Positions 50,496-62,099 of a stretch of DNA of 64,000 nucleotides are shown piece by piece. The DNA is taken from positions 124,001 through 188,000 of the forward strand of contig WPDH01000053.1 in the NCBI GenBank assembly GCA_019137255.1. The letters are read 5' to 3'. The notes below the pieces were generated by a model. It had not been told where the DNA came from and did not search any database. It saw only the letters and a list, made by a program, of their open reading frames with translations. The stretch is from Corinectria fuckeliana (taxonomy: Eukaryota; Ascomycota; Sordariomycetes; Hypocreales; Nectriaceae). Each line of letters opens with the position of its first letter. The stretch's first letter is position 1. Made by a program: the position numbers and the translations under genes.

Positions 50496-52284
50496 ATGGC
50501 CGTCGTTCTCAACTCCGACGATAGCGGCTACTTTGCCGCCTCCTCCCTCAGGCGCTCTCACTCTGCCGCCAACTTCGTTACTTCCTCCTCGGCCTTCTCG
50601 GCAGCCACTCGTCTCAACGACCCCTACAAAACCTCCTCCAAGACGTATCCCGATTCCGATCACTCTTCCGCCCCTTCCTCTCCACGCACCATTCACCCCG
50701 ATTCCGCGGACCTTTCGTGCGTCTCCACCCCGGCCACCAACCTCTCCATTGCCTCCGAGTACGACGATCATCTCGGCCTTGCAGATTCTCCCGAAGACCA
50801 CTTCATGTTTCCTACCTTTGCCCAGGAAAAGCTCTATGTCCACCCGCAACTCCACCCGGACGACAACCTGGAGCCCCCGCCTAGCCCCCGAACCGGAGAC
50901 TCTTACACGGTTTCGCCGGCTGACCACGAGAGCTCCGAAGAGGGCTCCAACGACACCTCGAGACCCGGCACCCCCGAGTTTGGCGACCACGCCGAAGATG
51001 ATACCGCAATTTCGACTCGGCCATCACGCCAGGTCGACTACCTGTCCCACGAATGGCAAGAAGAGGACATCTGGTCCTCCTGGAGGTACATTGTGACCCG
51101 CCGCGGAGAATTTGCCAACAGCGCCCGTTTGGAAAACGCTTCCTGGAGGACGTGGATGAAGGCGAAGAACGGTCTAAAAACCATTTCACCCGAATCCCTG
51201 AATTGGTACACAACACACCAGCCCACCTACTCTGCTCCACCATGAATACTGACGATTCCCCAGGCTCAAAGACTGCGACGTAACTTGGCTGTACGGCCCT
51301 CTGCAGTCAGGGAACAAACCTATCCACGATACTCAGACGGATCCCTCCAGCGTGGCACTCTCTAAAACCGGTTCTCTGATCAATCTCAACAAAAAACCCA
51401 TCCTCAAGAAAAGAAGCATGTCTGAAGTCATGCTGCAGAGATCGCTGTCTACTGCCTCATTACTAAAGCAAGCCACAGCGGCCGTCCAGGCCCAGGAAAC
51501 GAGGGGCATCCTGAGGCCTCGTATGGGGCGTGCCGCCACAGATTACTTTGCGTATCCCTTCTCATCACGAAGAATGAGCGGGGAGAGTAGTAGTGCGGTG
51601 CCTTCGACGGAGTCTTCTGGAATCACCTCACCAAGCGCTGAGCGAAAACACATCCACTTCAACGAATCCGTGGAGCAATGCATTGCCGTCGATGTTAAAG
51701 GCGAAGACGACGAAGACGTTGCCGTGGAGTCGGACCGATATGACTCCGACAGCGATTCGGATGATGGAGTTATGATGAAACTGATGACGACCAAGAAGCG
51801 GCCAGTTATAAAAACGCGACTCAGCAAGACCAAGTCCGCGGAGGGCAAGACAATCGCCAAGCTTCCGTCAACCACGCTGAAGTACCGAGAAGATGCAGCC
51901 GAGCCCAAGGAGACGGCCATGAAGCACTCGCGAAGTCCCCTCATGTCCCCCTCATCTTCACAGGAGACTCTCCGACCAGCAAAACATTCGGGAAAATTCT
52001 TCTTTGGCGAAGACGATGACGAGGAGGGCTTGGACGATGCACTGTTGAGCCCCACCGGCTGGTCATCGCCACCTGCGAACACTGGTGGGCTGCAGCGGTC
52101 AGTCTCTTCCAGCAGCCTCCTTGACGACCCTGCCGGTATGCGCCGCACGCCTTCCGGGATGCTTATGCCATACGAAGAAGGCGACCCAGCCAATGGCGAG
52201 GGTATCTTTGGCCGTGTCATTGATACCGTCAACACAGCCCGTGACATTGCTCACGTTATCTGGAACGTGGGCTGGAGGAAGTGA
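50496..52284 (+). CDS. REG1-like protein phosphatase 1 regulatory subunit
   Basis: Reg1 directs type 1 phosphatase Glc7 to Snf1 in glucose repression. Exons 50496-51205 and 51264-52284 (58-nt intron, branch CTGAC) give 1731 nt, or 576 residues. Seen: a disordered Ser/Pro-rich N-terminus; a short GATA-like/DUF1752 domain near 200-240 (IWSSWRYIVTRRGEFANSAR then ENASWRTWMKAK); a phosphatase-docking site near 365 (ERKHIHFNESVEQCIAVDV), where HIHF fills the RVxF role as in yeast Reg1; acidic and Ser-rich stretches; and a conserved C-terminal segment (FGRVIDTVNTARDIAHVIWN). The start ATG at 50496 (MAVVLNSDDSGYF) is the first in the frame. It sits beyond an 11-kb space with no gene. Confidence 0.85.
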
Positions 52285-54728
52285 TAGCGTGGTTGCCGCA
52301 CGAGCCATTACGCACCTGGTGTGGCCGACGAAATCGGCTCTATATTTAATGACCTAGCAAGTGTCGGTAACTACCTCTTGTTAGAGTGGTTCTGTAACCT
52401 GAAGTGGCCATGGTTCATCCTCAGAGACGAGGACGATCTGAAGGTGCTGAGACTCATTTCCCCGACGCGACTGGCAAGCCGGACACCTTATACTATACAG
52501 GGCATCTCCCGACCTTATTTACCAACCAGAGCGAGATTGCACCTCGAGAATATTCAGGCTACAATACAGTCCTAGTTCGACACTACGACTATACTTGGAA
52601 AGCGACCTTTGATACGACCGGTCGATTTACGGTCTGTACGAGATGAAGCAGGCGGAGAGAGTGTGAAAGAGAGCGAAAGAGACAGTGTAACCGGATTAAA
52701 GAAAAGTAATGGGCCTGATAACAACAGCTTGGCAAGCTGTGAAGGGCAGCGACCCCGCCAGGAAACGATGGCCACGATGCGGACTCTGTACGAGTGCGAG
52801 GGACAACGACGAAGAGCCATAGCATGGTGTTTACGAGCCGGTGCCGAAGTCGGGTGCCGAGGGCTACTGCGCCGATGCATGCACATACCGCCTCGCAGCA
52901 AAGCAGCCTCGTGACCGCCCCTCACAGCCTCGACAACATCGGCGTGGAGGAATGGGTACGGACGGGCCCTTGGGGGCAATTTTGGGCCCGGGGAATGTTC
53001 GGCGTTTACTTTGATTTTTCTACGACTTTGATTCTGGCAGTTTCTTCATGATATCCAGGAGAGGGGGCCTACGAACCGGAGGGGCCAGCACGAGCGATTA
53101 CGGCAAAGGAAATACAGGAAAGGCTACCGGCAAACGGAATGGAAGGAAGGGGAGGATAAACGAAAAGGGAAATGCAAAAAGGAGCGCATTCGCAGCCAAA
53201 AACCGGGCAGACTCAAATTTCCAATGCGTTGGTGCGTGAAGTCACTGCCCATACATTTGCCCATGGCATGGGTCTGGGGTGAAAGGAAGCAAGCAGGGCC
53301 AGGCAAAGCACACGCGCACTTGGCAGGAATTATAAACAAGCGATAACCAAAACTTTTACTACAAATACTACAACGTACAATACAAGGCACAATCTAATAC
53401 CGCGCGCATTGCTCCACGGACAACCGCGGATGTTTGTTTGCCGGGGCGGAGTCACAGAACACAGCCACTAGCAGTAACAACATCGGTCAGAGTCCACAAT
53501 GGAAGGGGAAAACAAGGCACGTAAGCCTACTTCGTACTTCGTACAAACGTACCTTGCTCGTACAGCGGCATTAATCAATCCTGCAGCGCCTAGATATGTA
53601 CTTGCAAAGTACGAATGCGGTGTCGCCTGCCGCCGTTTGAGTTTTCGTTGCTTCTTTTCTTATTTTATTTCTTTTTCTTCTTATTCGCCACTGAGGAATT
53701 CTGTACAAAGTGATTGAGTGGCTGGACGGATAAATCAGCCTCGTTTTGTTTATCCACCTCGGCCCCGGCGAATAAGCGTCCACGTGAATCGCCAAGTTTT
53801 TCTTCCCCTTCGGGACCTGGTCAACTGGTCTGTGCCCCTTGGCTTTCCGGGGCGACGGAGGTGCGCGCGTGACGATTCTAGTCTTGGTATTTCGGACTCC
53901 ACGTGCGCTTTTTGCTCGGCGAAACTACATAATAAGACGACGAGGCGAGATGATAGGATTGGACTGATTGCCTCGTCACTCGTTCATGGGCAACTCGCGT
54001 ACGTCGTCCTGTTGCCTCGCTCCATCGCGCGCTCACGGGGCGGTTTAGTTTAGGCTTTTATGAATGGACAGCGAGCCAACGCACCTTTATGACGAATCAT
54101 GTCGAGAAGGAGTCGGCGTCGTACGTTTTACTTGCCATCACGGGGACCGATATGAATGATACATGGTACTCTACGCAAAAAAGGTCAGAGCGGAAAATGT
54201 GGGAATGGCTAGTTCCCGTCTAGTTGGATTGAGAGATTGCCGTGAGGCGACGTAATTGAGCTGTCTTGTGCTTCAAGCTTGTTTCGCAGGGACAACGAGA
54301 GGCCGCCCTGTGTTGCCTGTTTGTGCAGCTGGGCTTTCCCTTGTTGCCTTGCTGTTCCCTGATCCTCGTTCTATGACGAGTAGCAGAGACCAATATATCC
54401 AATCAGCGCATCAACGACCTCGCACGGGGTTGTATCCAACGCAGGGGCGGCTGTAGCCCGCAAATTGCTGTCATGATGCGGGGGAGGCTCCACGCCAATT
54501 CGGCAGCCCATCAGGTAGCACGATACTGTACGTCAAGTGGAGAAACCTGTGCAGTACTTGAGTACATGGTGAACATGTACAACGCGGTATTGAAGGGACT
54601 TTGGGACGAGGGATGGTAGTTTGGACTTCCGTCTTCGCCCGCTGCCCCTGTGCGCTCGAGGCGAGGCGACCGAACCCCTGGGCCGTAGACTAGACATCCC
54701 GGCCGTATGCAAACGGACGGCGGCCAGC
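52285..54728. other. Convergent spacer between REG1 and CYT-4
   Basis: 2.4 kb between two gene 3' ends, which is long for a convergent pair. I see no supported gene. Open frames such as 52572-52979 (-) and 53718-54053 (+) lack family features. An unrecognised small gene or RNA remains possible. Confidence 0.4.
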
Positions 54729-57700
54729 TCACGATGATGTCACCTCAGTCGCAGTTTCAGTCTCAGTCTCGGTCTCATCGTGCCCTAGGTACCTGATGGC
54801 CTTGACGAGGATGACCTGTGAGTGGACGTTGACATCGACGAGCTCAACCTCGAACTCGTCGCCCAACTTGACGTCTCTGACAAGCACTAGCTTGTTCATC
54901 CCTTCCACGTCCATGATTGCATTGAGACCGAAAAGATTGATATGGCCCATCAACCCCTGACGCCATTGCGAGTCAACCGTGAAGCGCATCGAACGCGGGG
55001 CCGTCTTCTCAAACTTCCACGCACGCACGAGCGCCATGAGAATCCACTCCTTGACGCCCCACGACACGACACGCGCCATCTTCTCGCGCATGTGTAGTAG
55101 TGAGAGTGTGTTGCTGAGCGTTTCCGACTTGAAGGGAAGGACGCTGTCAAGATCGTCGACGGCTGGGTCGACTGGCCGCTTCACCTCTCGCTCATGAGCC
55201 AGTGCGGCGTGCACCTGCCAGTGGACAATGAGGTCGGAGAAGCGGCGCAGGGGGGACGTAGCCTTGGCGTACATGTCTAAGCCGAGCATGAAGTACGGGC
55301 CTGGCGTCGACGACAGTTGGATACCTCCGGTAAGGCGGGCAAGCTGCTGCCGTTTGGCTGGCGATGGTGGCGTTCCATCTTTTAGAAGCGGGTAGATCTC
55401 TTTCGTAGCGTACTCGTAAATCGCCGCAAAGTTGGACGACGAATTGGCATCCTTGCGGTACGGGAGAGGGATACCACGGTCCGAACACCACCGAGCCGCA
55501 ATCTCACCTGCGAGCACCATGGTATTGGAAACCACCGATGCGCCGTTCGAGGGCTCGTAGCTAACCTTGATGTAAGGATCTGGGGGCAGCATGATAGTAT
55601 CCTTTGAGGATGATGGCACGTCCTCAAAGGCAACTGTGACTGATGGCCCAGGGGCAAAGTAGGGCCACGCCCCCTTGTCCAGCCGCTTCCGCTTGAGGGC
55701 TTCGGCAAGACGGTACAAGGTCAAGAGGTCCTTCTTGCTGTCGTCATCCAAGTCCTCAGGAGTAATCATTGGCCGATTGGGTGTCGACTTAGCTGTCTCC
55801 GGAAGTGTGCCGACTGCGAGAGTTTGCTCGGAAACAGGTGGAGGCGCGGGTTCCTGGCAAAACTTGGAGACATCTTCTGGATCAAGATAAGTTACCTTGT
55901 GGAGGACACCCGGCTCAACCTTGTAATCGAGAAGGTCACCAGCCTCATTGACCCTCGCACTCCATGTCAGAGCCGGCCGGCCTGCTGCCAGGGAGTAGCT
56001 CTTCACTAGGCCCTCGGACTTGTAGTCGTTCGAGTTGTCCATCCCAATGTCAGATGGCAACATTGCTTGAAAGTGACCTGGAAGGTAGATATTCTCAGGT
56101 ATCAGCTCCATGAACTTGCACAACTCCGAGTCTGGCAGGATCCCCGAGGCAGGATCTGCCGTGTGAACGTGGATCCAAAACTCTCCAGGCTTCTCCGTCT
56201 TTTCCAAAGAGACACCATCATCGATGATCATTGTCGAGGGAGCATCAATGCAGAGGACGTTGGCGTCTGTCCATTCCTTCCTGGATCCTGCGGCAATGTC
56301 GGGTCGCTGTGACTCCTCGATTTGGGCCGGAACCTCGCGAACCAGGCCACCACCACTCTCAATCCTGGCTCCTGGAAATCGGACTTTGTACCGGGATGGG
56401 ATTTCCCACGGCGGTATCATACCGAGTTCCTGAAGGAAGGTCCAAGCTGTGGTCTGGTCCAGAGGGGCCCCGTCGTATAGTTCCAAAGCTCGCAGGATAA
56501 TGCTGCCATAAGCGTGAAAGCGGGACGCATCTTCAAAGAGATCGTAGCTTGCCCACCACTCGAGATATCGAATAATATCCATATTTGATCTTGACCATTC
56601 TACTGCCTCCAGCGTAACTCCGGGCGAAGGGGCCAGAATCCCGTACGGCGTCCACGAGCGCTTTGTGCGATTAGTCTGGACAATCTCCCTGGCTCTCAGT
56701 ATGAAGTTGCCGAGCGCAGATCCTTCAAGCTCTTCCGGGGAAGGGGGCGCGAGCTGATTGCTCCTCACAACTGAATAGTCGCGAACCAGTGTAGAAACAC
56801 GATTGATCATCGTCATATCAAAGTACGGAAAAACTTCGAAGAGGTGGTCCTTTCTATGACAGTCTGGAGATGGGCTCAAGGGGCGAAAAACGAACTCGTT
56901 CCGGTATAGGGCTGAGTGAACAGCGTAGAGAGCCGCGGGCGGGATGTTCTTGCCCTCCCTAGCAGACTTGGGCAGCAGAATCTCGGCAATCTCAAAGAGG
57001 CTGAGATACTTCGTCTTTTTCCCATCCGAGACCAGAGCCCTCGCTCGGTCTAGATTGGTGAGACTGTTTTGGTAGTACTCATCAGACGATGACACGAACT
57101 TGTTCATCTTCTGAATCAGCTCGGCACCAGCCTCTCGTGAAGGCCCTTTGTCGTCCCTTCGTAACGCCCAAATCTCGTCTGCACTGGCATTCTTCGGGAG
57201 TTGGTCCAACAACGGGCGAATTTCGGAGGCGCTGGCGAAGTTGGACACTGTGAATATCGCAGCGAAGCCCAAGCTGACGACCCACTTGCCATTGATGGTA
57301 TAGAAGTGATTTCGGTCTCCAAAGTAACCAAGGTAGATCCCAAAGAGCGGCGTACGGGAACCGGGTTGCCTATTGGAATGTCAGCCATGTTGAGGGCATA
57401 GGGTAAGTAGACCAACCTCATCTCAACCAAGTCACCGGGATTTCGAGTACTGGAGCCGACGATGGCAACCTCGGCATCATCACCTGGGCCACTGTCAGTA
57501 GCCTCAGCCATACCCTCATTGTCGGACTTGAAGTAGTCCAGCTCTGAGGAGCCGGTCGACTGGGGTCTGGTGTTGGTGTTGGTTACTTTTCCGTAAAATG
57601 TGCTGTCGGGGAGGAGGTAACGCGGGGTCTCGTTCACTGGAGCCCAATCTTTCAGTTGTTCTCGCATGGGCCGTGTATCTGGAGGAGCGACATCTGGAGG

Positions 57701-57999
57701 AGCCGCGGGAATGGACTTTGAGATGCTCCGTGGCCCAAGAGAATTCTCTGCTAAAATGGGCCTTGGAATGCTTGTTGTGCCGAGGGGATTATCTGCAGGG
57801 CTTTGTTGCGTGCTGATGGGGTTCTGAAGCAGCGGTGATCAGTATCAAGGCCATTGGCATGGTGTGAGGTCAAGACGAGACTAACTCTTTGCCTGGAATC
57901 CAATCGACGAGCGAATGCCGGGCCGGAGTGCTGCAGGCCATTGCGAACCTGACCGAGGCACCTCCAGCACACGTACTGACGTCTTGATGCTGCCAACAT
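54729..57999 (-). CDS. Mitochondrial RNB-family 3'-5' exoribonuclease (CYT-4/DSS1 type)
   Basis: This family degrades and processes mitochondrial RNA; Neurospora CYT-4 is needed for intron turnover and RNA 5'/3' processing. Exons 57999-57886, 57823-57417 and 57369-54729 give 3162 nt (1053 residues). The N-terminus MLAASRRQYVCWRCLGQVRN is a typical mitochondrial presequence. Splicing yields GDLVEMRQPGSRTPLFGIYL and HFYTINGKWVV. The RNB core holds CIDAPSTMIIDDGVSLE (near 548-565), where the acidic residues bind metal, and YAKATSPLRRFSDLIVHWQ, the RNB signature. A C-terminal S1-like beta barrel follows (GDEFEVELVDVNVHSQVILV). The end is a Glu/Thr repeat, ETETETETATE. Introns are 62 and 47 nt. 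Confidence 0.9.
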
Positions 58000-60182
58000 T
58001 TTGGCGATATCAAACTGTCGATATTTGACGTACTACATACAAAGTACGTTAGGCTAGAAAATTTTAGCCACAACCGCGTTGGCGTTGCGACTGGCGTCAC
58101 GCTGTCACATGACATGCTGTGGCACCTGCCACACCACTTTACAGGTTGTACTGCCTCGTCCTAGGGCGTCCATGTCTCAAGGCAAGCCGCATTCCATTGT
58201 TCCCGGTGCAACAACGACACAACATCAAGCACTCATCCACTATAGAAAGAATTGCCTTGGTATTTTCTGACGACACTTCGTTCTTCCGGCATTGTGCATA
58301 ATGTCGGTTCATGCTCATCTCGGAAGATGCAAAAGGTAAGGTTGTTACCGAATCCCACATACGAGATCAATAACAAGTAGCATCGTTTATGATTCCTTCA
58401 GCGACCGAGGTGCCTGGACTGGAAAAGGGGGGGTGGCCTTTGCCAGGAGCGGGCTTGGACAAGTTTGATTTGAAGAACATGGCAAGGCACCCGACAGATC
58501 GACATTGCGGTTCCCGCTTCGAAACGGCGGTCACCGAGTCCCATTGATCAACCGAGCCAAACCGGAGGCGCCATTGAGAGTGTACAGATAACCTGAGGAC
58601 CCCCCCCTGGTCTAACCTGAGGGGGGTCCTCAGGTTATCTGTACACTCCGGCATTGACGACTCCCGAAGTTCATCTCGTTGCGTGCGGAGAGATTGGCTG
58701 GTTGCAGCCATCAGCCGACCAAGATGTGATGGGGTCATGGCGAGGCCAAAGAGTTTCTAAGGCATTTCCCCGCCCTTTCGACGCAGCCAACGAATGAAGA
58801 CGAGGTCCAGGAGGAGATGTCCTACATAAATTACAGTATGACAGAGGTGGCCGGCCTGGCCGCCTTCATCCATGTTTCCCATTGGAAAGGCTGTTTCGGC
58901 CTGCATGGTTCCGATCGTCGAACGACCCCCCGGCTTTGCTGCTTAAATCCCCGCAATTAAACAGGACGACTGCGCCTCGTTGACTGGGCCAACCAGCCGA
59001 CTGCTCTGTACGGATACCGGAACTAAAGAAAGACATGTTACAGGCCGAGACCAGTGTCCACCGGTTGATGAGCACCGGAGCTGTGACGAGAAGCCTCGCG
59101 GTCTTAGGATGTGCGGTCTTACTACGTACCCAGAAGTCGGCCAGAGGCACTAATAAGAACCAACCATCCAACACGAGCGCCCCTCCACTCGACTGCAGAC
59201 GCTAGCCGCATGCACTAGACAGATTAGGTGCCGGGCAGACGCAGGAACAATCTCTCGACCCGCCGCCCGATGAGCCGGTTGATTCGAAGGGACTCAAGGC
59301 TAAGAGATGTGCCTGAGCCAGCCAGGACTACGTTAGGTAGCTCGCTGAACCAGTCGGGGGCCGTGCCAGACGAGGCCACACTGGGAAAGAGGCAAAGGCC
59401 AAGCTCATCGAGCTCATCTCCCAGTACCACACATCTGCCATAGTGCAGGCCTGGGCCAGCACGCCCAGTCACCATGGGCGGTCGTTGTGTTAATATCGCT
59501 TCCAAGCTCAACTCCCCCGGTACGAGGTTCCTTGGCCATTCATTTGCTGGATGGCATCGCCTTCCTGGGCTGCTCGCCCGGTTCATCCTGCGGTTCCCGT
59601 CTCCTCGTGTGGCCCCCGTTCCTCCCCCTTGGGCTGCCCGTTTGGGTGTCGAGTCCCCCTTGAACGACCGAGGCGACTTAAATTACACATTGCACATGAT
59701 CCACAACTTCCCCTATTTGGCGACGAACCCTGCGAGCTGCTGGGATGTCAGTGATCCGGGTGATAGGCCATCGCCTCCAACGGTGGTCGCGGTGATTCAC
59801 TGTCGGGAGCCAACCCCTGTCCATCTTGAACTGTGGTGCGATTGGTCGACCCGCGCAACTTACCTATCATTGTCCAGCCTATTCCTGGCTAACTTTGAGC
59901 CGGCTCTTCGCCAATGCGACGAGGCCCCCCCGACCTATGGAGATCGAGTGCTCGAGCTGGCCGCCGCAATAATAACATCGCCGGGTCTCGCCTTCAAATT
60001 CGCTCTCTTTTCTTCTTCTTCTCCCCCTTCTATCCCTCACGATCCTGTCAATGTCGAGACTTTGAAAGCACTGCCAACTTTGCTTTCACCCTCGTTTCGT
60101 TCCCATCCCACTTACCGCTTCACTCTTTCAGCGGGCATTCGTTTCTCAACCCAACTATACACCTCACCCTAATCTATTCACT
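58000..60182. promoter_or_regulatory. Divergent spacer between CYT-4 and the GH17 gene
   Basis: 2.2 kb carrying both promoters. It includes the perfect inverted repeat at 58578-58648. The long open frame 59474-60172 overlaps what should be the GH17 leader and has no recognisable domain, so I do not call it. Confidence 0.45.
58578..58648. repeat. Perfect 28-bp inverted repeat with 15-nt loop
   Basis: The left arm 58578-58605 begins GAGTGTACAGATAACC and ends in six C. The right arm 58621-58648 is its exact reverse complement, and 15 bases lie between them. As single strand it would form a 28-bp stem. Its origin is unknown: a hairpin element, a small insertion, or a fold-back assembly artefact. 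Confidence 0.92.
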
Positions 60183-62099
60183 ATGAAGGGAGTTGTTATC
60201 GCCGCCGCCGTTGCGGTCATGGCCACCGGCGCCCAAGCCGCTTACCCCCATCACCGCCGAGCTCACGACCTCTTCAAGCGAGACTATGAGAGCTGCGTTC
60301 CGGGATGCACCACCATCTGGTCCACCGTCACCGGCTCTGCTACCCGTACGAAATGAAGCTCAACCCCGAATGCCCGGAGCTATCTTGCTGACTTGCTTAC
60401 AGTTATCCCCAACCCTCCCCCGGCCACTTCCAGCTCCGCTGTCTTCACCAGCAGCGCTGCCCCGAAGCCCAAGCCCAAGCCCGAGACTACCCCGAAGGCT
60501 GAGGCCATCACTCCTACCGCTAAGGAGGTGACCAGCAGCGCCGAGGCTACTCCCACCTCTACCTCTACCTCGGTCGAGGTTGTCGTCGTCCCGGTCCCTA
60601 CTCCTGATGTCCACGACTGCCCTACCCCCGGCACTTACACCTTCCCCGCAGCCACCGTCACTGTGACCGAGTCCACCACCGTCTGTGGCGTCAAGGCCAC
60701 CAAGGTGCCCGCCGGAACTCACACCCTCGGAGGTGTTGTCACCGTTGTCGAGACCCAGACCACTGTGACCTGCCCTTACGCCAAGGAGACCGAGGTCAAC
60801 GGAGTTGTCACCAACGTCATTGAGACCACTGTGTATGTCTGCCCCAGCGCTGGCACATACACCATCGCTCCTCTCACCAAGACCTGCGAGGAGGAGACTG
60901 TCCTGGTCTATCCCGTCCCGACCAACTACGCCCCTGGTACCTACACTGCTCCCGAGCAGGTTGTCACCGTCACCGAGACCGGTTATGTCTACGTCTGCCC
61001 CTACACCAGCAAGGGCCTTACCACCACCCCCGCTCCCACCCCTGTTAAGGCTACCTCTAAGGTTGTTTCCGAGACTCCTAAGGTTTCCACGACCGCTGTT
61101 TATGAGGCCCCCAAGGCTTCTTCTAAGGTTGTCTACGAGGTCCCCAAGGCGTCCACTACGCCTATCTATGAGGCCCCCAAGGTCTCTTCCTCTAAGGTTG
61201 TCTATGAGGTGCCCACCTCCAAGGTCTCGTCCGAGGCCCCCAAGGAGAGTGCCAAGACCACCAAGCCCAAGAAGGTCAAGACCAGCGGCAGCCTCCAGGG
61301 CAGCAACGACCACTACGGTATCACCTACACTCCTTATCAGTCCGCCAACGGCGACTGCAAGGCTCCCGAGGAGGTCAACAGTGATATCAAGGACTTGAAG
61401 CAGAAGGGTTTCAGCATCGTCCGATCCTACTCTACCGACTGTGACACCCTCACCTCCGTCGGTCCCGCTTGCAAGGAGCACGGCATGGACATGATCATTG
61501 GTGTCTTCGTCAAGGAGACTGGCTGCACCTACAACACCCCCGATGTCAAGAAGCAGGTCGATGCTATCGCCAAGTGGGCTGAGTGGGATCTCGTCAAGCT
61601 CTTCGTTGTCGGCAATGAGGCTATCATGAACGGTTACTGCTCTGCCACCGAGCTTGCTGAGCTCATCACCGTCGTCAAGTCCAAGTGCTCCGGTTACACT
61701 GGCCCCTACACCATCGCCGAGACCCTCAACGTGTGGCAGCAGCCCGAGGTTTCGTCCACCATCTGCCCCGTCGTCGATGTCACCGGTGCCAACATCCACC
61801 CTTACTTCAACTCCGCTGTCAAGCCCTCTGCCGCTGGTGAGTTCGTCAGCGGTCAGCTCGACCTCCTCGCCGACGTCTGCTCCGGCAACGATGTCATCAA
61901 CCTGGAGTGTGGCTGGCCTACCCGCGGTACCTGCAACGGCTCTGCTTGCCCCGGTGAGAAGGAGCAGATCGCCGCCATTACTTCCATCCGTGAGTCTTGC
62001 GGCGACAAGACTGTCTTCTTCTCCTTCGAGGATGACATGTGGAAGGAGCCCGGTGACTGCGGCTGCGAGCAGAGCTGGGGTTCCAGCAGTTGCTTCTAA
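60183..62099 (+). CDS. Cell-wall GH17 beta-glucosidase / beta-1,3-glucanase, BtgE type
   Basis: A secreted GH17 enzyme acting on cell-wall beta-1,3-glucan, as in the BtgE/Scw family. Exons 60183-60345 and 60403-62099 (57-nt intron) give 1860 nt, or 619 residues. Seen: signal peptide MKGVVIAAAVAVMATGAQA, then a dibasic KR near 32; about 360 residues of Thr/Ser/Pro/Lys-rich stalk with Cys-flanked modules (CPTPGTYTFPAATVTVTES and similar) and short VVYEVPKAS repeats; catalytic domain from about 370 (YGITYTPYQSANGDCKAPEE); acid Glu in VVGNEAIMNG near 459; nucleophile Glu in INLECGWPTRG near 555; Cys-rich end (CGCEQSWGSSSCF). The leader is pyrimidine-rich. No GPI signal is visible. Confidence 0.93.

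Noticed and set aside
59474..60172. 232-codon open frame upstream of the GH17 gene
   Set aside because: It ends 10 bases before the GH17 ATG, shows no domain, and its Ser/Pro-rich end coincides with the pyrimidine-rich leader expected there.
60360..61799. 479-codon minus-strand frame opposite the GH17 gene
   Set aside because: A Gly/Asp/Leu/Val antisense shadow of a strongly codon-biased gene.
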